From an uncultured Lachnospiraceae bacterium (GTDB lineage Bacteria > Bacillota > Clostridia > Lachnospirales > Lachnospiraceae): a stretch of 33,264 nucleotides of DNA. The position numbers and the translations under genes were made by a program. Below the pieces are notes generated by a model, which saw only the letters and a list, made by a program, of their open reading frames with translations, was not told the origin of the DNA and searched no databases. Location: positions 1 through 33,264 of the forward strand of contig CAJUFL010000045.1 in the NCBI GenBank assembly GCA_910585605.1, in the 5' to 3' direction. Shown here piece by piece: positions 1 through 7,048 of the stretch (positions within the stretch are counted from its first letter, which is position 1; every line of letters begins with the position of its first letter).

Positions 1-2
1 GA

Positions 3-113
3 AGGAGCGAAAGCGGGGACGGACGAGAACAGCAGGGTATTTCCCCACAGCGAGCTCCACCACCCCCTCATGTTGAAAGCGTCCCTCTTAGTAAGCTAAA
101 CAAGAATTTATAA
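3..113 (+). CDS. Possible C-terminal end of an upstream gene (partial)
   Basis: The third frame is open from the window edge to a TAA at 111-113 and would encode a proline-rich tail ending in VPLSKLNKNL. This stretch is clearly richer in G and C than the AT-rich leader that follows, which fits the end of a coding region. The other two frames are also open for about 75-100 bases, so the frame choice rests only on the slightly longer, more protein-like tail. No family can be named from 36 residues. Genes just upstream of flagellin in related bacteria are often flagellar regulators such as csrA or fliW, but nothing here proves that. Confidence 0.25.
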   Translation, partial: RSESGDGREQQGISPQRAPPPPHVESVPLSKLNKNL

Positions 114-150
114 GATAAAAAATTTTTTTGAAAAAATTTTAAAATAGGTA

Positions 151-177
151 TAAAGTTATCAGAAAGCATGTCGATAA
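151..177 (+). promoter_or_regulatory. Sigma-28 (FliA/SigD-type) promoter of flagellin
   Basis: TAAA at 151-154 is followed after exactly 15 bases by GTCGATAA at 170-177. The sigma-28 consensus is TAAA-N15-GCCGATAA, so there is one mismatch in twelve positions. Transcription would start near 184 and give an untranslated leader of about 90 bases before the flagellin ATG at 276. Late, sigma-28-driven expression is usual for flagellin genes. Confidence 0.82.
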
Positions 178-241
178 ATAAAGTGTAAGGAATTTGAAAC
201 GGAATTGAATTCCAATCAGAAAAAAATAAAAAGGAAACTAT

Positions 242-269
242 ATCAAAAGGATTTGATGTCAAGGAGGAA
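242..269 (+). promoter_or_regulatory. Candidate CsrA-binding translational operator over the flagellin RBS
   Basis: A perfect 6-bp inverted repeat (ATCAAA at 242-247, TTTGAT at 252-257) shows AGGA in its 4-base loop. Four bases later lies the Shine-Dalgarno AAGGAGGA (261-268). GGA in a hairpin loop next to a second GGA in the Shine-Dalgarno is the known pattern of CsrA sites, as in the Bacillus subtilis hag leader. A further hairpin with a GGAAT/ATTCC stem lies at 201-213. CsrA itself is not visible in the window, so the role is inferred from pattern and gene context. Confidence 0.5.
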
Positions 270-275
270 TTTATT

Positions 276-1100
276 ATGGTAGTACAACACAACATGCAAG
301 CAGTAAACACAAACAGAATGTTAGGACAGAATGTAAAGGCAGTAGCTAAGTCAACTGAGAAGTTATCTTCTGGATATGCAGTAAACCGTGCAGCAGATGA
401 TGCAGCAGGACTTTCTATTTCAGAGAAGATGAGAAATCAGATTCGTGGTCTGAATCAGGCTGTTAAGAATGCTGAGGATGGTATTTCACTTATCCAGACA
501 GCAGAAGGTAACATGAACGAGATTCACTCTATCCTTCAGAGAATGGGTGAGTTAGCAATCAAGGCTCGTAATGATGTTAACGCTTCAGAAGATCGTCAGA
601 CAATCCAGGATGAGATTACACAGTTGAAAGAAGAGATTTGCTCTATCACTAAGAAAGCAGAGTTCAATGGTACAAAGTTATTAGATGGTTCAATGTCTCT
701 TGCAAATAGTGGAAAGCAGTTACAGGTTGGTGCTAATCAGGGCGAGTTACTTAGAATTTCTATCAGTGGTACATCATTGAAGAAGTTAGGTCTTAAGACA
801 ACATCTGTTACTACTGCAAAGGCAGCATCAGCAGCAATTGCACAGATTCAGTCAGCAATCAAGATGGTATCTGCACAGCGTTCATTACTTGGTGCTATCC
901 AGAACAGACTGGAGTATACTATCAACAACTTAGAGAACTACTCTGAGAACTTAACATCTGCTGAATCTAATATCAGAGATACAGATATGGCAACAGAGAT
1001 GGTTAACTACAGCAAGAACAATATCTTACAGCAGGCTGCACAGTCTATGCTTTCACAGGCTAATCAGGCTACACAGAGTGTACTTAACCTTTTACAGTAA
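276..1100 (+). CDS. fliC: Flagellin (short, D0-D1 type)
   Basis: This 274-residue protein is the filament subunit, exported by the flagellar type III system and polymerised outside the cell. The N-terminal half carries the standard flagellin helices (KSTEKLSSGYAVNRAADDAAG near residues 25-45, then SISEKMRNQIRGLNQA). The C-terminal half has the matching signature (ESNIRDTDMATEMV, then a tail ending SVLNLLQ). At 274 residues it lacks the variable outer D2/D3 domains. The middle (about 135-185) is rich in Ser and Thr and is the likely O-glycosylation zone. The ATG at 276 follows a strong AAGGAGG. Codon use looks strongly biased, as expected for a very highly expressed gene. The downstream Maf and sugar genes suggest the subunit is glycosylated. 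The symbol could equally be hag or fla. Confidence 0.96.
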   Translation: MVVQHNMQAVNTNRMLGQNVKAVAKSTEKLSSGYAVNRAADDAAGLSISEKMRNQIRGLNQAVKNAEDGISLIQTAEGNMNEIHSILQRMGELAIKARNDVNASEDRQTIQDEITQLKEEICSITKKAEFNGTKLLDGSMSLANSGKQLQVGANQGELLRISISGTSLKKLGLKTTSVTTAKAASAAIAQIQSAIKMVSAQRSLLGAIQNRLEYTINNLENYSENLTSAESNIRDTDMATEMVNYSKNNILQQAAQSMLSQANQATQSVLNLLQ

Positions 1101-1121
1101 TATTAATAAAAGTTTTTACTT

Positions 1122-1151
1122 ACAGGCTGACCCGAGCGGTCAGCCTGTTTT
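1122..1151 (+). terminator. Rho-independent terminator after flagellin
   Basis: An 11-bp perfect stem (1122-1132 with 1138-1148) encloses a 5-base loop and runs into a short T run (1148-1151). It ends the flagellin transcript 22 bases after the stop codon. No promoter is visible between it and the gene at 1180, so the downstream Maf genes probably rely on read-through. That would keep their level well below flagellin. Confidence 0.85.
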
Positions 1152-1179
1152 ACGTTAGAGAGATTTTTCGGAGGGTAAT

Positions 1180-1443
1180 ATGGCAGATTTAATAGAGATT
1201 CTAAATACAATTACAGAACTTCTTTATCAGGAAAAGAAAAATGATGCGTATGGTTTATTGGCACGCTGCCTTCCTATTCTAAGTGCAATTTTGGGGGAGA
1301 TGACAGATATAGAGTTGCAGACAGAACTGATGAATGCATTGAAAGAAGCAATGGAAGCAATGGAAGCAGATGACGTAACCTTGCTGGCAGATATATTGCA
1401 ATATGAAGTGATAGAAAAACTGGCTGAGATGGAAGAGGAATAA
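1180..1443 (+). CDS. Small acidic helical protein of unknown function, beside Maf
   Basis: This is an 87-residue protein, strongly acidic in its second half and apparently all helical, without a signal peptide or membrane segment. Residues 45-70 are rich in Glu, Met and Ala. I do not recognise the family. A clear ribosome binding site (GGAGGG at 1170-1175) precedes the ATG, and only 3 bases separate its stop from the Maf gene, so the two are probably translationally coupled. Position between flagellin and its glycosyltransferase suggests a Maf partner or a flagellin chaperone in the manner of FliS, but this is inference from context only. Confidence 0.8.
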   Translation: MADLIEILNTITELLYQEKKNDAYGLLARCLPILSAILGEMTDIELQTELMNALKEAMEAMEADDVTLLADILQYEVIEKLAEMEEE

Positions 1444-1446
1444 TAT

Positions 1447-3300
1447 ATGGATTGGTTAGAAAAAAACTTGCAATGCATAGAAAATGAAAATGAGCTGGAC
1501 TATTATAAGCTTTATGAATTTGTAAAGGATTGGAAGGCAGAAAAAGAAAGGTATTTTATAGATACGGCAAAAGATGGCAGTACAATTCTGGGAGTGCATG
1601 GAGAAGAAAAGAAAATTATGTTAAACAGTACCTATAAACCGGTACAGGAAGCGGAAAAATTTGCCAAGAAGGTTCAGCTGACAGACAATTCCATTATTGC
1701 ATTTATGGGGCTTGGAAACGGTATTATTGTAAAGGAACTTGCAGGTCAATTGAATGAAGAGGCTCTGCTTCTTATTTATGAACCATCGAAAGAATTATTT
1801 GCATTTGTCATGCAGCACTTTGATATGTCAGAGATTCTTGGGGATAAACGTATTAAAATTTTTGTTAAAGGAATTAATGAACAATATTTTGATCTGGTTT
1901 TAAATTATAATATTAATAATGTGAATATCGGTGTTACTGTTTTAGAAACACATCCCAAATATAAAGAGTTGTTTTCAGAAGAATTTGATGTTTTTTCCCA
2001 ACAATATAAGGATTGTAGGAATAGTGCATTGGTGAATCTGAAAACAATTATGGATCGTCAGACGATAATGGGATGTAATGCCATTGTGAATGTTGCGTAT
2101 CTGGTATATTCTAAAGTTGCAGCAGATTTTATAGGGGCATTTCCTGATGATATGCCAGCCATTTTAGTATCAGGGGGACCATCTCTTGATAAAAATTATG
2201 AGATCTTAAAGCAGGCAAAGGGGAAAGCGTTAATTATTGCAGTAGACCGTACTGCACAATACTTGTTGGACAGGGATATCATTCCGGATATGTTTTGCTC
2301 ATTAGATTATAGTAAAAGCATTAAATTATTTCAAGATGAACGGTTAAAGGAAATTCCCTTTTTGTATATGTCCGATTTGAGTCATATAGTGCTAAATACG
2401 TTGGGAATAAAAAATCTGATTTTTGGTACGAGCAGTTTAAAGTTTCATAACTGGCTGATTAGTGAATATGGGAAACAGAGTGTTGATCTGCCAATTGGCG
2501 GTTCTGTAGCAACATTAGGATATTCTTTTGCAAAAATGGCAGGATTTAAACATCTGATTTTGGTGGGTCAGGATTTGGCTTTGACCGGAGGAGAAAATTA
2601 TGCAGGCGGCATGGTGAGTGGAGTGGCGGGCATTGATGAATATGGAACTATGGAAGTGCCAGGCAATGTGGAAGATACCGTTATTACCCGTGGTGATTAT
2701 TATGTATATCTTAAATGGTTTGAACAGGCAGTAAAGGAAGCCAGGGAAAGCGGCATGGAGGTTATCAATGCTACGGAAGGCGGTGCCAGAATCAATGGGA
2801 CAAAGATTATGACGTTACAGGAGGCAGTTGAACAATATTGCCAGGAATCTTATGATGTGGAATCTGTTTTTCAGGGAATTGAAACGCTGACTGCGAAGGA
2901 AAAGATTGAGGATGTAAAAGCACTTTTAAGGAAAAAAGGGGAAGAATTGCCAAAGCTGAAGAAAAAGGCAAAGGATGCGGCAGAAATGGCAAGACGATGT
3001 GGTATATTATCAGAGCGGGGAGATTATGGTAAGGAATTTAAGGAGAAAAATAAGTCGTTAAGCCAAACGACAGCTCTATTTGATGAGTCAGCGGTAGCAA
3101 GTCTCTTAAGCAGTTATGCTGAAGGGCTGTTAGTGGAAGAGGATTTGGATTTGTACGTTACAAAAGATGATAATCAGGAAGAGATGATAAGGCTGTATCA
3201 TAAAATGGAGAAGAATTATCAGTATATTTATGAAAAAGCGGATGATGTAATGCTGTTTTATGATGGGATGCTGGAAACGATAGATGAGGTAGGTGGATGA
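1447..3300 (+). CDS. Maf-type motility accessory factor, flagellin nonulosonate transferase (DUF115/MAF_flag10)
   Basis: This 617-residue cytoplasmic enzyme is expected to move a nonulosonic acid (pseudaminic, legionaminic or related) from its CMP form onto Ser/Thr of flagellin before export. The central DUF115 domain shows VSGGPSLDKN at residues 241-250, then DRTAQYLLDRDIIPD, GGSVAT at 351-356 and GQDLALT at 374-380, all typical of the Maf family. The C-terminal 140 residues are Lys/Glu-rich and helical, probably a flagellin-binding part. It lies 3 bases after the small acidic gene and 1 base before the CMP-sugar synthetase that would supply its donor. Which nonulosonate it uses cannot be told from sequence by eye. 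Confidence 0.92.
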   Translation: MDWLEKNLQCIENENELDYYKLYEFVKDWKAEKERYFIDTAKDGSTILGVHGEEKKIMLNSTYKPVQEAEKFAKKVQLTDNSIIAFMGLGNGIIVKELAGQLNEEALLLIYEPSKELFAFVMQHFDMSEILGDKRIKIFVKGINEQYFDLVLNYNINNVNIGVTVLETHPKYKELFSEEFDVFSQQYKDCRNSALVNLKTIMDRQTIMGCNAIVNVAYLVYSKVAADFIGAFPDDMPAILVSGGPSLDKNYEILKQAKGKALIIAVDRTAQYLLDRDIIPDMFCSLDYSKSIKLFQDERLKEIPFLYMSDLSHIVLNTLGIKNLIFGTSSLKFHNWLISEYGKQSVDLPIGGSVATLGYSFAKMAGFKHLILVGQDLALTGGENYAGGMVSGVAGIDEYGTMEVPGNVEDTVITRGDYYVYLKWFEQAVKEARESGMEVINATEGGARINGTKIMTLQEAVEQYCQESYDVESVFQGIETLTAKEKIEDVKALLRKKGEELPKLKKKAKDAAEMARRCGILSERGDYGKEFKEKNKSLSQTTALFDESAVASLLSSYAEGLLVEEDLDLYVTKDDNQEEMIRLYHKMEKNYQYIYEKADDVMLFYDGMLETIDEVGG

Positions 3301-3301
3301 T

Positions 3302-4051
3302 ATGAAAGTATTGGCAGTAATTCCTGCCAGAGCAGGCTCTAAATCCGTGCCGCATAAGAATATAAGAAACATTGGCGGAAAGCCTATGCTGGCACATTCG
3401 ATTGATCATGCGCAGGCGTCTAAGACCATTAACCGTGTGATTGTCAGCACAGACAGTGAGGAATATGCCAGGATTGCAAGAGAATACGGTGCAGAGGTTC
3501 CGTTCTTAAGACCAGCAGAATTTGCTACGGATACCGCATTGGATTATGATGTATTTTATCATGCACTTACATGGCTTCAGGAAAATGAGCAATATATACC
3601 GGATGTTGTGGTTCAATTGAGACCGACGTATCCAATCCGCAAAAGTCAGGATATCGATAACATGGTAGAGCTGCTTTTAAAACATCCGGAAGCGGATTCT
3701 GTCCGAAGCATGGCAAAAGCCACGGAGATACCTTACAAGATGTGGCTGTTAAAAGATAGTGAAATTATGCTAAGTGAGGAAAAGAACCAACAGCTGCCCG
3801 GGGAAGAAAAGGGGGCAGCCACAGGGCAGATCATTCCCTTGATAAACGATATCCCGGAATGCTATAATATGCCCAGACAGCAGCTGCCAGTAGTATATTA
3901 TCAGAATGCATGCATTGATGTATTTCGACCTGCGGTGGTTCTGGAAAAACATTCTATGTCAGGGGATTATATTCTGGGATATGAGATGAGCGAGAATTAT
4001 GATATTGACACAGAAGAAGATTTTGAAAGAGCGATGCAGGCAATGAGATAA
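3302..4051 (+). CDS. CMP-nonulosonate (N-acylneuraminate-type) cytidylyltransferase
   Basis: This enzyme activates a sialic-acid-like sugar with CTP to give the CMP-sugar donor for Maf. The N-terminus has the nucleotide-binding loop IPARAGSKSVPHKN (residues 6-19), followed by VSTDSEEYA and the VVQLRPTYP motif, all hallmarks of the NeuA/PseF/PtmB family. At 249 residues it is of usual length and has no extra phosphatase domain. I chose ATG 3302 because AGGTGG at 3291-3296 sits 5 bases upstream; a GTG at 3293 would add three residues (MDD) but overlaps that binding site. The gene starts right after the Maf stop. Homologues act on Neu5Ac, pseudaminate or legionaminate, and I cannot tell which applies here. 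Confidence 0.9.
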   Translation: MKVLAVIPARAGSKSVPHKNIRNIGGKPMLAHSIDHAQASKTINRVIVSTDSEEYARIAREYGAEVPFLRPAEFATDTALDYDVFYHALTWLQENEQYIPDVVVQLRPTYPIRKSQDIDNMVELLLKHPEADSVRSMAKATEIPYKMWLLKDSEIMLSEEKNQQLPGEEKGAATGQIIPLINDIPECYNMPRQQLPVVYYQNACIDVFRPAVVLEKHSMSGDYILGYEMSENYDIDTEEDFERAMQAMR

Positions 4052-4075
4052 ATAGGCAGGTATCCCAATATTACC

Positions 4076-4099
4076 ACTTGTTTTGTTGTACAGGTTTTT
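4076..4099 (+). terminator. Weak candidate terminator after the CMP-sugar synthetase gene
   Basis: A 6-bp stem (4076-4081 with 4090-4095, one G-T pair) with an 8-base loop is followed by TTTT. It is short and AT-rich, so any termination would be partial. It overlaps the candidate promoter for the next gene. Confidence 0.28.
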
Positions 4100-4129
4100 G
4101 TTATAATAGATTCAACCGATATAATATAT
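4098..4129 (+). promoter_or_regulatory. Candidate promoter for the NeuB-type synthase gene
   Basis: Two TATAAT hexamers (4102-4107 and 4120-4125) lie in the 244-bp spacer. The second sits inside CCGATATAATATAT (4116-4129), a 14-base string repeated exactly at 7309-7322 in front of the large operon. The -35 region is poor: TTGTTA at 4098-4103 is 16 bases from the second TATAAT, and no TAAA sits 15 bases upstream of the CCGATA block, so a sigma-28 reading is weaker here than at 7289. The leader of about 165 bases contains two adjacent hairpins at 4186-4219. Confidence 0.4.
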
Positions 4130-4185
4130 AGCCGGATATTTCAGATAATAAGACAGGAAATAGTTCTATATTGGAATATGCGGCA

Positions 4186-4219
4186 GAAGATAAATGATAT
4201 CTTCAGGCGTAATTGCCTG
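4186..4219 (+). repeat. Two adjacent hairpins in the leader of the NeuB-type gene
   Basis: GAAGAT (4186-4191) pairs with ATCTTC (4199-4204), and CAGGC (4204-4208) pairs with GCCTG (4215-4219). The two stems share base 4204, so they are stacked or mutually exclusive. Neither is followed by a T run. They lie about 80 bases before the start codon and may affect RNA stability or translation; no known riboswitch class is recognised. Confidence 0.35.
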
Positions 4220-4295
4220 CTTACATATTCGGCAGTTTAAGGGTAACAGTACTACAAGAGAGTGCGATGAGTTACGGTTCAAGGAGGGTTATGAT

Positions 4296-5792
4296 ATGGG
4301 TAATGAAATATTTAGGAATTTATTCATTTTTGAGATGGCAAATTCCCATCAGGGTAGCGTAGAGCATGGAATAGATATCATTCATGAGATGGGCAAGATT
4401 GCAAGAAAACATAATATAAAAGCAGCTGTTAAACTGCAATTTCGTAATCTGGATACCTTTATTCATCCGGATTATAAAGGAAGACAGGATGTAAAGCATA
4501 TTCCGAGGTTTGAGAGTACAAGGCTTACTTTTGATGAATTTTCCCAGCTAGTGGGAGCGATTCATGAAGAGGGACTTATTACCATGAGTACTCCTTTTGA
4601 TGAGGATGGTGTCGACTGGTGTATGGATATGGGTGTAGATGTTATTAAGATTGCCAGCTGTTCTGCACTTGACTGGCCGCTTTTGGAAAAGGCAGCCGCT
4701 GCCAATAAGCCTTTGATTATATCTACAGGAGGAAAACCCTTATCTGATATTGATAAGTTATATAATTTCTTTACCCATAGACATTGTGATTTTGCATTTA
4801 TGCATTGTGTAGCAGAGTATCCGGCACCGATGGAACGTTTGCAGCTGGATTTTATCGATAAGATGAACCGCAGATATCCGGATATCATGGTTGGTTATTC
4901 CGGACATGAAGATCCGGATGATAACACGGCTCCGATGTTAGCGGTTGCGAAAGGTGCCAGGATTTTGGAACGCCATGTAGGGCTGCCCACAGAGACGATT
5001 ACGCTGAATGCGTATTCTATGAATCCAGATCAGGCAGACCGCTGGGTGGCAGCGGCTTTACAGGCAAAGACTATGTGTGGAATGAAGAAAGCCGGAGAAA
5101 AGTATATTTCTCAGGAGGAGCTGGACTCTCTGAATTCGCTGATGCGTGGAGTATACCTTAAAAAGGATGTAAAAGAGGGCGAAGAGCTTACCAGGGAAGA
5201 TGTATTTTTTGCGATGCCGTGTCATGACAAACAGATGAATTCCGGGGAATTTTATGATGGTCTGATAGCAAGCAGGGATTATAAAGAGAATGAAGAATTA
5301 CATGAGAAAAAGAAACTGACGGATATTAACCTGGCAAGAAGCGTGGTACATGATGCAAAAGGCATGCTGTATGAAGCAGGGATAGCATTAGGTGATGATT
5401 TTGATGTGGAGTTGTCCCATCATTATGGAATGAAGCATTTCCGCCAGACCGGGGCAATACTCATTAATATTATTAATCGTGAATATTGTAAGAAATTATT
5501 GATCGTACTGCCAGGACAAAAACACCCGACACATGCCCACAAGGTAAAGGAGGAGACGTTCCAGCTGTTATATGGGGATCTGACGGTAACGATTGAAGGG
5601 AAAGAGCGGAAGATGAAGCCGGGAGATATCCAGACGGTGCTTCGGGGAGAAAAGCATTCCTTTACGTCCCAAACCGGAGCAATTTTTGAAGAGGTATCTA
5701 CTACCCATGTAAAGAGTGACTCTTATTATGATGACCCATTGATTCGCAGAATGGACCCGATGGAGAGAAAGACGATACTGCGGAAATGGTAA
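4296..5792 (+). CDS. NeuB-family nonulosonate synthase fused to SAF and C-terminal cupin domains
   Basis: The enzyme should condense phosphoenolpyruvate with a six-carbon amino sugar to form a nine-carbon sialic-acid-like sugar. Residues 10-275 are a NeuB-type barrel (FEMANSHQG at 12-20, VKLQF at 45-49, then KIASCSALDW and GYSGHE). Residues about 285-345 resemble the SAF antifreeze-like domain of sialate synthases (GVYLKKDVKEGEEL). A cupin follows at about 400-475, with HPTHAHK near 410-416 as likely metal ligands. Ordinary NeuB proteins are about 350 residues, so this 498-residue form is an extended fusion. ATG 4296 is chosen because AAGGAGG lies at 4281-4287; an upstream ATG at 4194 lacks a binding site. 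It probably feeds the CMP-sugar synthetase just upstream. Confidence 0.9.
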   Translation: MGNEIFRNLFIFEMANSHQGSVEHGIDIIHEMGKIARKHNIKAAVKLQFRNLDTFIHPDYKGRQDVKHIPRFESTRLTFDEFSQLVGAIHEEGLITMSTPFDEDGVDWCMDMGVDVIKIASCSALDWPLLEKAAAANKPLIISTGGKPLSDIDKLYNFFTHRHCDFAFMHCVAEYPAPMERLQLDFIDKMNRRYPDIMVGYSGHEDPDDNTAPMLAVAKGARILERHVGLPTETITLNAYSMNPDQADRWVAAALQAKTMCGMKKAGEKYISQEELDSLNSLMRGVYLKKDVKEGEELTREDVFFAMPCHDKQMNSGEFYDGLIASRDYKENEELHEKKKLTDINLARSVVHDAKGMLYEAGIALGDDFDVELSHHYGMKHFRQTGAILINIINREYCKKLLIVLPGQKHPTHAHKVKEETFQLLYGDLTVTIEGKERKMKPGDIQTVLRGEKHSFTSQTGAIFEEVSTTHVKSDSYYDDPLIRRMDPMERKTILRKW

Positions 5793-5828
5793 GAGAGACT
5801 GCCATAACTAAGATTTTGTGAAGAATAG

Positions 5829-5879
5829 AAAAACTTCCATATAAGTGAGAAAATGAAGCTTGCTTATATGGGAGTTTTT
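5829..5879 (+). terminator. Strong rho-independent terminator after the NeuB-type gene
   Basis: A 17-bp stem with one G-T pair (5829-5845 with 5863-5879) ends in five T residues and has a matching A run on the left arm. It can therefore act on both strands. It closes the nonulosonate block 36 bases after the stop codon and separates it from the orphan genes that follow. Confidence 0.85.
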
Positions 5880-6000
5880 ACTATTACAAGATGGATGCCC
5901 TATTGTTTTTATGGGTCTGCTTTTTTGGAGACTATAGTGCGGGAGAAAATGTCCCATCGCTTGCAATGGGCTGTTAACCACGATATCATATAACATTTTC

Positions 6001-6029
6001 TTGCGGGAATATTTTGTCTATGTTATGCT
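6001..6029 (+). promoter_or_regulatory. Weak candidate promoter (extended -10) for the JAB-like gene
   Basis: TTGCGG at 6001-6006 is 17 bases from TATGCT at 6024-6029, which is preceded by TG at the extended -10 position (6021-6022). Both hexamers depart from consensus. It is the best match I see between the terminator and the gene at 6176. Confidence 0.3.
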
Positions 6030-6175
6030 GAATATATGGATTAATAAGAGCATTCAGGATATTTGATGGAAAGAATTGTGTGGTTAAAATAGTATTTTGT
6101 CTGAAGACGGGGTTAAGGGAAGGATGAAATAGGAAATGGGGATGATAGGGTGTCTGCTGCCAGGGTGTCATACAG

Positions 6176-7045
6176 ATGGCACCGTATGATGATTATCTGA
6201 AGCGTTTGCAGAGTGTCACGGGAACGGATTGGGAGGCGTTGTGTGAGGACCTCCAGCAATATATAGAAAAACGGATGGCATATGAGGAAGAACGGAGAGG
6301 GCAGGACACAGACAGGAGAAAGGCACTGGCCAGTCTTTTAAATGCCGCTTTTGAGATCTCAAAAAAAGCGAATGCAATAAGAATGCACCTTGATGATTTA
6401 AGTGATATTCTGGAACAAACGAGAGCTTTGGCAGAATCACAGGCAGGCGGTTCTAGTGAGAGCTCCGTGGAAGAGAAGGACATAATCCGGGAACTTGGTC
6501 TGCTCTTTGTTACGGACAGTGAAAAGCAGCAGAGACTGGTATTGATAATTAACGGAGGCGGCAGCTTGGAGGGAACCAGGGGTTCTGTGACAGCACCGGG
6601 AGAGAGTACGCCTGTATTTATGGACAATTGGAGTGATGTGAGATTTATTGCACATACCCACCCGAATGAACGTGCATTGCAGACGGATGCCGAATTTAAA
6701 GCAGATGTGGAGGCGGCAAATCGAGAGAGTAAAAAGTATGATAGCTTAAAAAGGGCAGAGTTGGTACATAGGGACCAGATTACAGAGGGAATAGGTGGAA
6801 CGATTTTTTATACTGGTGATGGAGTGCTGAGCGAGAAAAATGACAGACAGTATAGAGGGAGCTTTGCGGTAAGAGCAGATAATTTAAGTAATATTTTGGA
6901 TGAAGACAGAAAGTATTTTGCAGCCCGGCTCACAGAAGAACAAAGAGTTCCGTATGAAGGATTTGTACAGGAATTTACGGATGTTATAAACCAAAGGATT
7001 GTGATTAGAGACAAAATTGCTGATGCATTGAAAAGGGAAATATAA
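6176..7045 (+). CDS. Orphan protein with a JAB/MPN-like HTHP motif, function unknown
   Basis: This is a 289-residue protein with no signal peptide or membrane segment. Residues 1-95 look like charged helices, possibly a coiled coil. Residues about 100-200 look like an alpha/beta domain with the string FIAHTHPN (158-164), and T170 and E173 follow the two histidines with the spacing of the JAB/MPN metalloprotease signature (H-x-H-x7-S-x2-D). The last two ligands are thus Thr and Glu instead of Ser and Asp, so activity is uncertain. Such domains act as isopeptidases or occur in polymorphic toxins. The ribosome binding site is weak (AGGGTG about 11 bases upstream). It sits alone between two glycan blocks and its role there is unknown. 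The frame stays open after its TAA, into the broken frame at 7049. Confidence 0.7.
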   Translation: MAPYDDYLKRLQSVTGTDWEALCEDLQQYIEKRMAYEEERRGQDTDRRKALASLLNAAFEISKKANAIRMHLDDLSDILEQTRALAESQAGGSSESSVEEKDIIRELGLLFVTDSEKQQRLVLIINGGGSLEGTRGSVTAPGESTPVFMDNWSDVRFIAHTHPNERALQTDAEFKADVEAANRESKKYDSLKRAELVHRDQITEGIGGTIFYTGDGVLSEKNDRQYRGSFAVRADNLSNILDEDRKYFAARLTEEQRVPYEGFVQEFTDVINQRIVIRDKIADALKREI

Positions 7046-7048
7046 AGT

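Larger units (their letters stand above)
5793..6175. other. 383-bp gene-free spacer
   Basis: The spacer holds the terminator at 5829-5879 and a weak extended -10 promoter candidate at 6001-6029. I find no convincing open frame, RNA gene or repeat in the rest. The 3' part (about 6090-6175) is GC-richer than a usual spacer but has only short frames. Confidence 0.5.

Noticed and set aside
3293..3301. GTG start for the CMP-sugar synthetase
   Set aside because: It overlaps the Shine-Dalgarno AGGTGG that serves ATG 3302, where the family's usual N-terminus begins.
4194..4295. Upstream in-frame ATG that would lengthen the NeuB-type protein by 34 residues
   Set aside because: No ribosome binding site, the added residues do not look like NeuB, and it lies in the hairpin leader; ATG 4296 has AAGGAGG at proper spacing.
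6193..6627. 144-residue minus-strand frame opposite the JAB-like gene
   Set aside because: Ser- and Leu-rich shadow translation with no ribosome binding site; the + frame is longer and has a recognisable motif.
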